Position numbers and translations under genes: made by a program. 64,000 bases of DNA, taken from the NCBI RefSeq assembly GCF_047302425.1, contig NZ_CP154855.1, positions 3,224,001 to 3,288,000 on the forward strand, written 5' to 3'. Shown here piece after piece: positions 7,418 to 15,583 of this stretch. Each line of letters starts with the position of its first letter. Within the stretch, counting starts at the first letter, position 1. This DNA is from Oceanitalea sp047302425. GTDB taxonomy: Bacteria > Actinomycetota > Actinomycetes > Actinomycetales > Actinomycetaceae. A model generated the notes under the pieces. It made no database searches and was not told the origin of the DNA. It worked only from the letters and a program-made list of their open reading frames with translations.

Positions 7418-8980
7418 TCAGCCCAGCGACCGCCGACCCGGCGCCAGCACGACGGCGCGCGCGGCGCGGGCGTCCTCGGTCACCGGGACGACCGACATCA
7501 GACTGCCGTCGTCCACGGGAACGCTCAGCAGCGCCGCCGCGTGGACGGCACCGTCAGCAACCCGCAGCTCCATGGCCGCGACGTCCCCCAGGTCCGCGAC
7601 GACCTCACGCAGGCTCGTGCGGGCCTCGACCGTTCGACTGACGGGCTCACCGCGCGTGCCGTCACGCATGACGGGGACGAGCTCGACGTCGACGGCGCTG
7701 TCGGCCGGGTTGGCGAGGACGAGGGAGACCGCGGAGACGACGTCGCCGGGGAGGGCGATGACGCCACCAGCGACGGCGGTGGTGGCCGGAGCCCAGGCAC
7801 GGTCCACCGGCGGCGTGCTCGGGTCGTCCTCGCCGGGCTCCCCGACCAGCGTGGAGACGGCAGCCGCCGTGACCGGCTGGTCCGCCGTCACGACCGCCGA
7901 CCAGGGGCCACCGGGCATCCCCGCGAGCGAGATGTCGAGGACGGCGCCTGGGTCGAGCACGAGGTCGTCGGCGCCGGGCACGGGCTCGACACCCTCGACG
8001 CCGAGCAGCTCGAGGGTGACGGTGGCCGTCTCCTCCCCCGGGTTGACGACGCGCACCGCGGGCGCGTCGGCCTCCTCGCCCGACGCGGAGCCGAGCGAGA
8101 TGCCCGGTACGACGACGCTCTCGGCCGGCGGGACCGACGGCGCCACGAGGTCGGTACCTCCGGGCACGAGGCCGCGGAGGCGGCTGTCCTGGACCAGCGC
8201 GGTGACCTCACCACCGGTGGCGGCGACGTGCACGGCGAGCCGCGGGTCGCCGACGAGCGACTCGAGGAGGACGACGCGCTGCCCGCCCGCCGGGACGAGG
8301 ACCGAGCCCGCGCCCGAGAGGTCGAGGGCGCCCGTGCTGCCCCAGCCGCTGAGCGTGACGCTCGCCGGGGTCTGCCCCACGTTGGAGAGCACGAGCTGGG
8401 CGGAGTCCCCCGGCTCGGTGGACCCGCCGAGGAGCCAGGCCGAGGTGGACGGGCTCTGGCAGGCGGTGGCGACGAGACCGCGCAGGTCCCCGGACTCGGT
8501 GACGGCCGCGCTCGTGCCCGCGGCGAGCGCGACGACGTCCTCCACCGGCTCGGCCTCGAGCGCGGTGGCCTCGCCGACGTCCGTGAGCTCCGCGAGCCGG
8601 GCAGCGCCGGCCAGCGGCACCTCCTCTCCGGGCGGCGCGTCGAGCGTGGGGCGCAGGCTCAGCGCGCCGGGCGGCTCGTCCTCGCCGCGAGCGATGGTGA
8701 GGACGTCGAGGGTGGCGCTCGTGCCCGAGCCCTGCGGGTCGAACTCGTCGTAGCCCAGGTCCTCCCCGGCGAGGGCGGTGGCGAGCCGCGGCGGGCCGGG
8801 GCACACCTGCGCCACCGTCGCGGCGTCCACCGGGACGGTGACATCCTCGACGCCGACGGGCTCGGCGGGTGCGACGTCGTCACCGGCGAGCGCGACGCCG
8901 GCGGCCGCGGCGAGGAGCACGGCACCCGAGACGGCGGTGGTCACGCGGCGCAGCGTCCTGCGGCTGCTCGGGCTGCTCAT
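7418..8980 (-). CDS. DUF5719 family secreted/membrane-anchored protein
   Basis: A 520-residue protein of unknown function. The N-terminus has basic residues and a hydrophobic segment (about 10-32; TTAVSGAVLLAAAAGVALA) that acts as a signal peptide or anchor. The rest is Val/Ala/Gly-rich beta-type sequence with repeated phrases (LVLSNVGQTPASVTLS, VRVVNPGEETATVTLELLG, LVLANPADSAVDVEL) suggesting tandem immunoglobulin-like extracellular domains. ATG 8980 overlaps the stop of the upstream giant glycosyltransferase gene (ATGA), so the two are translationally coupled; the partner suggests a role in wall glycan assembly. The frame continues upstream without support. Confidence 0.78.
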   Translation of the reverse strand: MSSPSSRRTLRRVTTAVSGAVLLAAAAGVALAGDDVAPAEPVGVEDVTVPVDAATVAQVCPGPPRLATALAGEDLGYDEFDPQGSGTSATLDVLTIARGEDEPPGALSLRPTLDAPPGEEVPLAGAARLAELTDVGEATALEAEPVEDVVALAAGTSAAVTESGDLRGLVATACQSPSTSAWLLGGSTEPGDSAQLVLSNVGQTPASVTLSGWGSTGALDLSGAGSVLVPAGGQRVVLLESLVGDPRLAVHVAATGGEVTALVQDSRLRGLVPGGTDLVAPSVPPAESVVVPGISLGSASGEEADAPAVRVVNPGEETATVTLELLGVEGVEPVPGADDLVLDPGAVLDISLAGMPGGPWSAVVTADQPVTAAAVSTLVGEPGEDDPSTPPVDRAWAPATTAVAGGVIALPGDVVSAVSLVLANPADSAVDVELVPVMRDGTRGEPVSRTVEARTSLREVVADLGDVAAMELRVADGAVHAAALLSVPVDDGSLMSVVPVTEDARAARAVVLAPGRRSLG

Positions 8981-11900
8981 GTCGTCTCCTCCCGGCGGCG
9001 GCGGACCGGCACGGCGAGCAGGACGACGAGACCGAGGCCCACCGCCTGCGCGACGCGCCACGGCGTGAGCCACGCAGGCTCGTAGCTGATCTCGAGGCGG
9101 CCGGTGTGGGCCGGCAGCTCGAAGGCCTGGCGCCAGCCGTCCGTCGTCGCCCGCAGCGGCCTGCCGTTGTACGTGGCCCGCCAGGCGGGGTCGGCGCGCT
9201 CGGCGAGCACGAGGAGGCGGCCCTCCTCGCCCGCGGCGACGCGTCCGCCCACGCCCACCGGCCGCGCGGCCGGGGTGTCGAGGACCTCCCCCTCGGCGGA
9301 GACCACGCGGGCGCGGGAGACGGCCTGCGCCGCGCCCGCCGTCTCCGCGGAGCGGGAGGTGCGCCAGATGACGCCCGAGGCGTTCTCCGTGACGCGCTCG
9401 AGGCCGGCGGTCGCGTCGAGCCGGGCGATGAGGTCCTGGCGGGTGGTCACCGAGTCCGCGTCGGCGAGCGGCGGGACGAGCACGACGCCGACGGCGAGCC
9501 GCCCCAGCTGCTCGCCCGCGGCGTCCGCGGTACCGGTCGCGAGCTCGGCGACGAGCTCCTGGAGCTCGGCGGTGGCGTCGTCGGGCTCGGCAGGGTGGCC
9601 GCCGGGGGTGAGCCCGCGCACCGCGACGATCGCGGAGGTCTCGCTCAGCTGCGGGCCGGCGTGGCGCCACACCTCGGGGCGCACGCGGTCGCCGTCGGCG
9701 TGGAGCGCGAGGACGCGGGAGCGCTCGGCCCCGGTCTGGAGCTCCCGGGCCAGCGCCGGGACGGAGGGGTCCTGCCGGCCCTCGATCGCGAGCAGCTCAC
9801 CGCCGCCGTCGCCGCGCTGCTCGACGACGGTCGTGAGCCAGGCGCCCGCGGTGGCGAGCGGCCCGAGGACCATGACGAGCGCGACGGCCCCGACGGTGAG
9901 GTGCCGCCAGCCGAAGCTGCGGGCGGAGAGCCAGTCGCGCAGGCCGTCGCCCGCCGACGTCGCGGCGACGAGCATGCCGAGGAGGGCCAGTGAGGTGCCG
10001 GCCCCGGCCCAGCCGTGGACGAGCTGCGCCTCGCCGGCGAGGTCGGTGCCGACGGCGACGGGCGTGCGGGTGGAGAGCACCGCCGTCGCCAGACCGACGA
10101 CGACGGCGAGCCACCCGGCGCGGACCGCGCGGGCACGGGCGGTGCCGCGCAGCAGGGCGAGGACCGCGACGACGGCGACGGCGACCCCGCCGGCGAGCGC
10201 GAGGACGGTGGGCCAGGGGCCGCCGAGGGAGGTGAGTCCCGACAGGGCGAGCGGCCAGCCGAGGGCCGCGAGCCAGCTGGCGCCGGGGTCGGCCGCGAGC
10301 GGCACCCCGGGGTCGGCGAGGAGCACCCGCCACCCGCCTTCCGGCAGCGAGCCCAGCGCGACCGTGAGCAGCGGGCCGAGGAGCAGCACGGGCGGCACGG
10401 CGACGAGCGCGAGCAGCCGCCGCCGGCGGGGCACGACGAGGGCGAGCACCAGGAGGAGGAGCAGGGCAGCGGGCAGCAGCGCGGGCGCACCGGCGCACGC
10501 GACGGCGAGCGCGAGACCGCCACCGGCGGCGGCCGAGATGGACCCGGTGGCCGGCGGCGCGACAGGGGCCGCGGCGGCCGGGACCTGAGCCTCGGCCTCG
10601 GCGTCCTCGTCGTCGTCGGAGACGCGCTTGGCGTCGACGAGCCCGGAGAGGATGACGTCGCGCCGGTTGACGCCCACGGCGCGGGCGACGCCGAGCGCCG
10701 CCCACGGCAGGACGACGTGGGCGAGGACGGCACCCAGCCGACCGTGCCCGACCCCGACGAGCAGGGCCGGGGCCAGTGCCCACACGACCGCCGCCCAGGC
10801 GCGCAGGAGGACCGAGCGGGTGGCGGCGCCGGAGGCGAACCACGCCCCGAGCCCGGCGAGCGGGACGGCGAGGACGAGCACCGCCGTCGTGAGCACGTTG
10901 CCGCTCGCCCCGGCGAGCGGGAGGGCGGCGACGGCGAGGACGGTGAGGAGCGGGTCCGCCGGTCCGGCGTGGCCCAGGCCGGCGGGCAGCCACGCGGAGG
11001 TGGCGGCCTGCCACAGCTCGCGGGCGGCGGCGTCGAGAGGGGCGAGGGCACCGCCGCGCAGCGCTCCCGCGGTGAGGAGCGGGCCGAGGGCGACGAGAGC
11101 CACGGTGGTGAGACCGAGGAGGACGAGCCCGAGGGTGCCGCGGCGCCGGCGGGCCAGGACCGCCCGCTCGCGCATCTCGAGCTCGCTGGGGGCCACGCGG
11201 TGCGCGCGGCCCGCGGCCTGAGAGCGGCGCTCGTCGCGCTTGGCGCGGGTCACGTCGCTCCACGAGGCGCGCAGCGGGCGCAGGTAGCGCAGCGGGACGC
11301 GGCGGGTGGCGCGGTGGCGGCGGCGGGCGCGCCAGACGGCGGCGGGACGGGCGAGGACCTCGGCCGCGGCGCGCATCTCGGCGCCGACGAGCCCGATCTC
11401 CTTGGTCGCCACCCGCCACAGCGCACGCACCGGGGCGAGGGCGAGGATCGCGAGGGCGACGAGGGGCACCCAGTACCAGGGCGTCGAGGTGAGCCAGAGG
11501 AAGAGCTGGGCGCGGCGTCGGGCCGCGAAGGAGCGCCGCGCGTCCGGCACCGTCTGCGGGTCGGGCCGCGGGGAGGAGAGGTCGCGCAGGCCCTGGTAGG
11601 AGGCGCGGGCGTGGTGGACGACGGCGCCGGGCACGACGACGACGCGGTGCCCCGCGAGCCAGGCGCGCTGGGACAGGTCCAGCCCGTCCCCGAAGGGTCC
11701 GAGCGCGGGGTCCGGGCCGCCGAGCTCGTCCCACACGGAGCGCCGCACGAGCGCGCCGGCGGTGCCGACGGCGAGGACGTCCTCGCGGGAGTCGTGCTGG
11801 CCCTGGTCGATCTCGCCGTCCTCGATGTCCGGCACGCGGCGGCCGGTGGAGGTGGCCTGCACACCGGCCTCGAGAAGGAGGTCCGGGCGGGCCCAGTCGC

Positions 11901-12318
11901 GCTGCTTCGGGCCGGCGACCGCGACGGAGGGGCCGGACTCACCGGCGCGGAGGAGCTCGGCGTGGGCGCGCGGCTCGGGGGCGGAGTCGTCGTGGAGCAG
12001 CCACAGCCACTCGGGGGCGTCGTCCGTCCCGTACTGGGCCAGGGCGGCCCGGACGGCGGCACCGAAGCTGCGGGGAGCGGGCACCTGCAGCACCCGGACG
12101 GTGGACACCTCGCGCAGGCCCGCAGCGTCGATGGCGGCGTGCACGGGCACGCCCGTGCCGACCTCGCGGCCGGGGGCGCTGGTGTCGACGAGGAGGACGG
12201 TGCCGACCGGACGAGTCTGCTCCGCCAGCCCGCGCAGCGTGCGGGGCAGGTACGGCGAGACGCCGGGGCTCACCACGACAGCGAGGGTCGTGGCGGCGCC
12301 GGCGTCAGTGGCCGACAT
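8977..12318 (-). CDS. Large family 2 glycosyltransferase fused to a multi-pass membrane region
   Basis: A 1113-residue actinobacterial wall-glycan glycosyltransferase candidate. Residues about 1-290 form a GT2 GT-A domain (VVVSPGVSPYLPRTLRGLAEQ, LLVDTSAP, LHDDSAP as the metal/nucleotide-binding acidic motif). A membrane segment follows at FLWLTSTPWYWVPLVALAIL. After a basic cytoplasmic stretch come about ten or more hydrophobic segments (about 400-830), then an extracytoplasmic domain and a final membrane span (VGLGLVVLLAVPV) with a basic C-terminus. ATG 12318 is preferred over the adjacent upstream TTG. It lies 6 nt downstream of whiB and overlaps the DUF5719 gene, forming a whiB-GT2-DUF5719 unit. 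Acceptor and donor are unknown. Confidence 0.82.
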   Translation of the reverse strand: MSATDAGAATTLAVVVSPGVSPYLPRTLRGLAEQTRPVGTVLLVDTSAPGREVGTGVPVHAAIDAAGLREVSTVRVLQVPAPRSFGAAVRAALAQYGTDDAPEWLWLLHDDSAPEPRAHAELLRAGESGPSVAVAGPKQRDWARPDLLLEAGVQATSTGRRVPDIEDGEIDQGQHDSREDVLAVGTAGALVRRSVWDELGGPDPALGPFGDGLDLSQRAWLAGHRVVVVPGAVVHHARASYQGLRDLSSPRPDPQTVPDARRSFAARRRAQLFLWLTSTPWYWVPLVALAILALAPVRALWRVATKEIGLVGAEMRAAAEVLARPAAVWRARRRHRATRRVPLRYLRPLRASWSDVTRAKRDERRSQAAGRAHRVAPSELEMRERAVLARRRRGTLGLVLLGLTTVALVALGPLLTAGALRGGALAPLDAAARELWQAATSAWLPAGLGHAGPADPLLTVLAVAALPLAGASGNVLTTAVLVLAVPLAGLGAWFASGAATRSVLLRAWAAVVWALAPALLVGVGHGRLGAVLAHVVLPWAALGVARAVGVNRRDVILSGLVDAKRVSDDDEDAEAEAQVPAAAAPVAPPATGSISAAAGGGLALAVACAGAPALLPAALLLLLVLALVVPRRRRLLALVAVPPVLLLGPLLTVALGSLPEGGWRVLLADPGVPLAADPGASWLAALGWPLALSGLTSLGGPWPTVLALAGGVAVAVVAVLALLRGTARARAVRAGWLAVVVGLATAVLSTRTPVAVGTDLAGEAQLVHGWAGAGTSLALLGMLVAATSAGDGLRDWLSARSFGWRHLTVGAVALVMVLGPLATAGAWLTTVVEQRGDGGGELLAIEGRQDPSVPALARELQTGAERSRVLALHADGDRVRPEVWRHAGPQLSETSAIVAVRGLTPGGHPAEPDDATAELQELVAELATGTADAAGEQLGRLAVGVVLVPPLADADSVTTRQDLIARLDATAGLERVTENASGVIWRTSRSAETAGAAQAVSRARVVSAEGEVLDTPAARPVGVGGRVAAGEEGRLLVLAERADPAWRATYNGRPLRATTDGWRQAFELPAHTGRLEISYEPAWLTPWRVAQAVGLGLVVLLAVPVRRRREETT

Positions 12319-12324
12319 CAAGCA

Positions 12325-12651
12325 TCAGACAGCCCGGCGCTTGAGCTTGCGACGCTCCCGCTCCGAGAGGCCGCCCCAGATGCCGAAGCGCTCGTCGTTG
12401 GCGAGGGCGTACTCGAGGCACTCCGCGCGCACCTCGCACGCGGTGCACACGCGCTTGGCCTCGCGGGTGGACCCGCCCTTCTCCGGGAAGAAGGCCTCGG
12501 GGTCGGTCTGCGCGCACAGGGCACGCTCCTGCCAGCCGAGGAGTCCCTCCTCCGGGAGCTCGTCGATGGCGTAGATGCCCTGCTGGGTGCCCGCTGCGAC
12601 TCCGGTGCTCAGCGGACCATCACCGAGAATGTTCCACACTGCTCTTCCCAT
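12325..12651 (-). CDS. whiB: WhiB-family iron-sulfur transcriptional regulator
   Basis: Small redox-sensitive regulator that binds a [4Fe-4S] cluster and controls cell division/development genes together with the main sigma factor. The four cluster cysteines are visible in ALCAQTD and VCTACEVRAEC (Cys, then CxxC, then C after five residues), followed by the GIWGGLSERERR turn motif and a basic C-terminus (KLKRR) for DNA contact. Length 108 aa and the position before a large GT2 gene fit the WhiB2/WhmD group, but subgroup assignment is inference. The ATG at 12651 has only a weak ribosome-binding site, and a promoter with a palindrome lies just upstream. Confidence 0.93.
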   Translation of the reverse strand: MGRAVWNILGDGPLSTGVAAGTQQGIYAIDELPEEGLLGWQERALCAQTDPEAFFPEKGGSTREAKRVCTACEVRAECLEYALANDERFGIWGGLSERERRKLKRRAV

Positions 12652-12677
12652 CGTCGACCAACGCGTTCTCTGACTGA

Positions 12678-12707
12678 ATTACACGCGTGTCATACGCCTC
12701 GCGTCAA
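12678..12707 (-). promoter_or_regulatory. Probable whiB promoter with overlapping palindrome
   Basis: On the minus strand TTGACG (12702-12707) and TGTAAT (12678-12683) are separated by 18 nt, a good sigma-70-type promoter with transcription starting about 20 nt before the ATG. The perfect 10-bp palindrome ACACGCGTGT (12681-12690) overlaps the -10 box and could be an operator. Confidence 0.55.
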
Positions 12708-12874
12708 GCGGAACGGTGCTATGAGGGATGGTTCACGTCATCGCCAGCCCCACTGGCCCCAGGCGCCACACCGCGCCGCTCCCCCGGGGCCACCCCCAGG
12801 GTCGCACCTGTCCCTCGGTGGCCGCCAGCGCGACCCGGGCTCCGACCACCCTCCTCCCGAGCACCGTGCGCGGC

Positions 12875-12880
12875 TAGGCT
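12875..12880 (+). promoter_or_regulatory. -10 box of a leaderless promoter (TAGGCT)
   Basis: TAGGCT lies exactly 6 nt before the ATG at 12887 with no ribosome-binding site between them. This indicates a leaderless mRNA. Confidence 0.6.
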
Positions 12881-12886
12881 CGTCCC

Positions 12887-13735
12887 ATGAGCATCGCCAC
12901 GAAGGTGCTCGACCTCCTCACCGGGGACGAGCCCAACCAGCCCCGCCTCACCTGGTACGGCCCCGGGGACGAGCGTGTCGAGCTCTCCGGGCGCGTGCTG
13001 GCCAACTGGGTCACCAAGGCCACGAACCTCCTCGTCGAGGAGGGCGAGGTCGAGCCCGGCTCCCGCGTGCTCCTCGACGTCCCGGTGCACTGGCGCGCGC
13101 TCGTCTGGGCGCTGGCCACGTGGTGCGCCGGTGGCGAGCTCGTCCTGCCCGCCGAGGAGGACGACACCGACGACGACGACCTCGACTACGAGCCCGAGGA
13201 CCTCGACACCGACGACGAGGACGAGGACCAGGACGACGACGAGTCGGCCTTCGTGCCCGACGAGACGGGCGAGGAGCCCGACATCGCCGTCACCTCCCGC
13301 CCCACGGGCGCACCGAGCGCGGGCCTCGTGCTCGTCGTCGCCCTCCCCGCCCTGGCGATGCACGTGGAGGAGCCAATCCCCAGCGGCGCGATCGACGCGG
13401 CCGCGGCCCTCATGTCCTACGGGGACCACCTCGGCTACGTCCAGGAGCCCGGGAGTCAGGACGCGGCGCTGTCCGGCCCGGAGGTCACCGGCCCGTCCGG
13501 CGGCCCGGTCCGCTACGGCGAGCTGGCCGACTGGTGCCGGGAGCAGACCCCGGCCTCGCACCGCGACGAGGAGCGGCCACGCGTCCTGTGCTCACCGCGC
13601 GACCACCTCGAGATGCTCGCGCACGCCGTCGCCGCCTGGCGGGCGGGCGGCTCGCTCGTGCTCCTCGGCGACGACGTCGACTCGGACCGCTTCGACACGA
13701 TCGCGGCCGACGAGCGCGTCGCCGTGCGCTGCTGA
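12887..13735 (+). CDS. TIGR03089 family protein with acidic insertion
   Basis: Conserved actinobacterial protein of unknown biochemical function, distantly related to the N-terminal fold of adenylate-forming enzymes. Recognisable segments are PRLTWYGPGDERVELSGRVL, ANWVTKATNLLVEE, SRVLLDVPVHWRALVWALA and, near the C-terminus, AAWRAGGSLVLLG. An unusual Asp/Glu-rich stretch covers about residues 88-133 and splits the conserved core; it looks disordered. The 282-aa length is a little above the usual 210-260 because of this insertion. The gene is leaderless and converges tail-to-tail with the next gene (3 bp between stops). Confidence 0.8.
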   Translation: MSIATKVLDLLTGDEPNQPRLTWYGPGDERVELSGRVLANWVTKATNLLVEEGEVEPGSRVLLDVPVHWRALVWALATWCAGGELVLPAEEDDTDDDDLDYEPEDLDTDDEDEDQDDDESAFVPDETGEEPDIAVTSRPTGAPSAGLVLVVALPALAMHVEEPIPSGAIDAAAALMSYGDHLGYVQEPGSQDAALSGPEVTGPSGGPVRYGELADWCREQTPASHRDEERPRVLCSPRDHLEMLAHAVAAWRAGGSLVLLGDDVDSDRFDTIAADERVAVRC

Positions 13736-13738
13736 GCC

Positions 13739-14470
13739 CTACGCGTCGGCCACCGTGAGGGTGACGCCCTGCGCCGTGCGGCCCACCCGCACCGTCCGCA
13801 GCGGTGCGACCACCACGAGCGCCGCACCGAGCATCTCCAGGGCCTCCTCGAGGTGGTACGCGGCGACGACGACGCTCCCCTCGGGTCCGTGCCCGTCGAG
13901 CAGCTGGCTGCCCACGAGCTCCATCCCGACGGCACCGGCGAAGAAGGTCGCCAGCCCGGCGAGCAGGAGCGGACGCGCAGCGGCGGGGATCCGCCGGGCC
14001 AGGAGCACGGCGACCACGAGGACGCCGATCGCGAGCGGGATGCCCACGGCCAGCCAGACGTAGGGCAGCGTCTCCGACGAGACGATGAGGCGGCCCACCT
14101 GGTACAGCTGCTCGTGCAGCGAGGCGAGCTCGTCGAGAGAGAAGGCGAGCAGGATCGCCGCGATCGCCGCGGTTGCCCAGGCGCCGGCCCGGTTCTCCGC
14201 CCGCAGGAGGGCGGCGAGCAGGAGCAGCAGGGTCGCCGCCGCGACGAACATGCCGGCCGACCACCAGGTCGGCACGTTGGCCTCCACCCCGACGTTGAGG
14301 TACGCGTGCCCACCGCCGCCGACCTGGAAGAAGCGGTGCGGCACGAGCTCGAGGGTGATGTAGCTGATGGCGACGAAGGCCAGGGAGACGCCGACGAGCA
14401 CTCCGAGGACCCCGCGCCAGGGCAGGGTGCGGTCGTCGGTGGCCGGGAGAACGTCAGCGGGCTCAGGCAT
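13739..14470 (-). CDS. Hypothetical multi-pass membrane protein
   Basis: Unrecognised 243-residue membrane protein. It shows about six hydrophobic segments (near residues 20-42, 72-90, 97-112, 130-155, 163-185 and 205-222). A conserved-looking intramembrane or interfacial segment SLDELASLHEQLYQVGRL, with adjacent acidic and His residues, could hold a functional site. The start is taken at ATG 14470, directly before a short polar N-terminus; the open frame continues upstream antisense to rmlA and is not supported. It diverges from rmlA, 87 nt away, but nothing in the sequence links it to rhamnose synthesis. Confidence 0.6.
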   Translation of the reverse strand: MPEPADVLPATDDRTLPWRGVLGVLVGVSLAFVAISYITLELVPHRFFQVGGGGHAYLNVGVEANVPTWWSAGMFVAAATLLLLLAALLRAENRAGAWATAAIAAILLAFSLDELASLHEQLYQVGRLIVSSETLPYVWLAVGIPLAIGVLVVAVLLARRIPAAARPLLLAGLATFFAGAVGMELVGSQLLDGHGPEGSVVVAAYHLEEALEMLGAALVVVAPLRTVRVGRTAQGVTLTVADA

Positions 14471-14544
14471 CACCGGCACGCTACCGGGAGCGGTCGGCGG
14501 AGGAGGCGTGTTCGCCCGAGTTCCGCAGGTGGGAGCCTTTGGGC

Positions 14545-14550
14545 CAGACT
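14545..14550 (+). promoter_or_regulatory. Possible -10 box (CAGACT) for rmlA
   Basis: CAGACT lies 7 nt before the rmlA ATG, the spacing of a leaderless promoter. GGAG (14551-14554) could alternatively be a ribosome-binding site, so the assignment is uncertain. Confidence 0.3.
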
Positions 14551-14557
14551 GGAGCCC

Positions 14558-15421
14558 ATGCGAGGAATCATTCTGGCCGGGGGATCCGGCACGCGCCTGC
14601 ACCCGATCACCCAGGGAGTGAGCAAGCAGCTCGTCCCGGTCTACGACAAGCCGATGGTCTACTACCCGCTGACCACGCTCATGCTCGCCGGGATCCGCGA
14701 CGTTCTCGTCATCACCACCCCGCACGACGCCGAGTCCTTCCAGCGCCTGCTCGGTGACGGCTCGCAGTTCGGCATCTCGATCAGCTACACCGTCCAGGAG
14801 GAGCCCAACGGGCTCGCCCAGGCCTTCGTCCTCGGCGCGGACTTCGTCGGTGACGACGATGCCGCCCTCGTCCTGGGCGACAACATCTTCTACGGCCCGG
14901 GCATGGGAACCACGCTCAGCCGCTTCGAGCAGATCGACGGCGCCGCCGTCTTCGCCTACCACGTGGCCGAGCCGACGGCCTACGGCGTCGTCGAGTTCGA
15001 CGAGAACTTCAAGGCGCTGTCCATCGAGGAGAAGCCGGCCCAGCCGAAGAGCTCCTACGCGGTGCCCGGCCTCTACTTCTACGACAACGACGTCGTCGCG
15101 ATCGCCCGCGACCTCAAGCCCTCCGCCCGCGGGGAGTACGAGATCACCGACGTCAACCGCGTCTACCTGGAGGCCGGTCGGCTGCAGGTCGAGGTCCTCC
15201 CCCGCGGGACCGCCTGGCTCGACACGGGGACCTTCGACTCCCTCGCCGACGCCACTGCCTTCGTCCGCACGGTCGAGGCTCGCCAGGGCCTGAAGATCGG
15301 GTGCCCCGAGGAGGTCGCGTGGCGCCGCGGGTTCCTCAGCGACGAGGAGCTGCGCGAGCGCGCCGAGCCGCTGCGCAAGTCCGGCTACGGCCAGTACCTG
15401 CTCAGCCTGCTCGAGCACTGA
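14558..15421 (+). CDS. rmlA: Glucose-1-phosphate thymidylyltransferase
   Basis: First enzyme of dTDP-L-rhamnose synthesis: glucose-1-phosphate plus dTTP gives dTDP-glucose and pyrophosphate, in the cytoplasm. The nucleotidyltransferase signature GGSGTRLHPIT (residues 8-18) is followed by SKQLVPVYDKPM, with the catalytic Lys and substrate-contacting residues, QEEPNGLAQAF and LVLGDNIFYG carrying the metal-binding Asp. The C-terminal YEITDVN and WLDTGTFDSL motifs are also intact. At 287 aa it is the usual RmlA length. ATG 14558 begins exactly at the family start. rmlB and rmlC are elsewhere in the window and no rmlD is seen. Confidence 0.97.
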   Translation: MRGIILAGGSGTRLHPITQGVSKQLVPVYDKPMVYYPLTTLMLAGIRDVLVITTPHDAESFQRLLGDGSQFGISISYTVQEEPNGLAQAFVLGADFVGDDDAALVLGDNIFYGPGMGTTLSRFEQIDGAAVFAYHVAEPTAYGVVEFDENFKALSIEEKPAQPKSSYAVPGLYFYDNDVVAIARDLKPSARGEYEITDVNRVYLEAGRLQVEVLPRGTAWLDTGTFDSLADATAFVRTVEARQGLKIGCPEEVAWRRGFLSDEELRERAEPLRKSGYGQYLLSLLEH

Positions 15422-15433
15422 GCTGACGCAACG

Positions 15434-15464
15434 ACACCCGGGCGCGCACTGCGCACCCGGGTGT
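15434..15464 (+). terminator. Hairpin terminator after rmlA
   Basis: ACACCCGGG (15434-15442) pairs with CCCGGGTGT (15456-15464), and a GCGC-rich inner loop can pair further. It lies 12 nt after the rmlA stop. Confidence 0.65.
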
Positions 15465-15485
15465 TGTCGCATTCAGGGGCCGGTC

Positions 15486-15577
15486 GGGGCCAACTGCACT
15501 CTCGGCGGTAACTGTGCTGTCGGCGGTAAGTGAGCTGTGGGCGGTAACTGCACTCTCGTGAGAGTGCAGTTACCGCC
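15486..15577. repeat. Four tandem 18-bp repeats ending in a perfect palindrome
   Basis: Units at 15486-15503, 15504-15521, 15522-15539 and 15540-15557 follow the pattern GGCGGTAACTGCACTCTC; the first three vary at a few positions and the fourth is the canonical form. After a 2-nt spacer the exact inverse complement of unit four follows (15560-15577), giving an 18-bp hairpin. The array fills the gap between rmlA and the convergent BNR_4-like gene, whose stop is 7 nt further on, so it probably terminates transcription. Several units can pair with the inverted one, giving alternative hairpins. Confidence 0.8.
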
Positions 15578-15583
15578 GGGCGC

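Noticed and set aside
10015..13758. Open frame of more than 1200 codons on the plus strand, opposite the large GT2 and whiB genes
   Set aside because: It is antisense to well-supported genes, and its translation is Arg/Gly/Glu-rich without any motif. Long antisense frames are expected in DNA with such high GC at third positions.
15486..15577. 18-bp direct repeats as a small CRISPR or integron site
   Set aside because: The units are contiguous without spacers and end in a hairpin; no cas, integrase or transposase gene is nearby.
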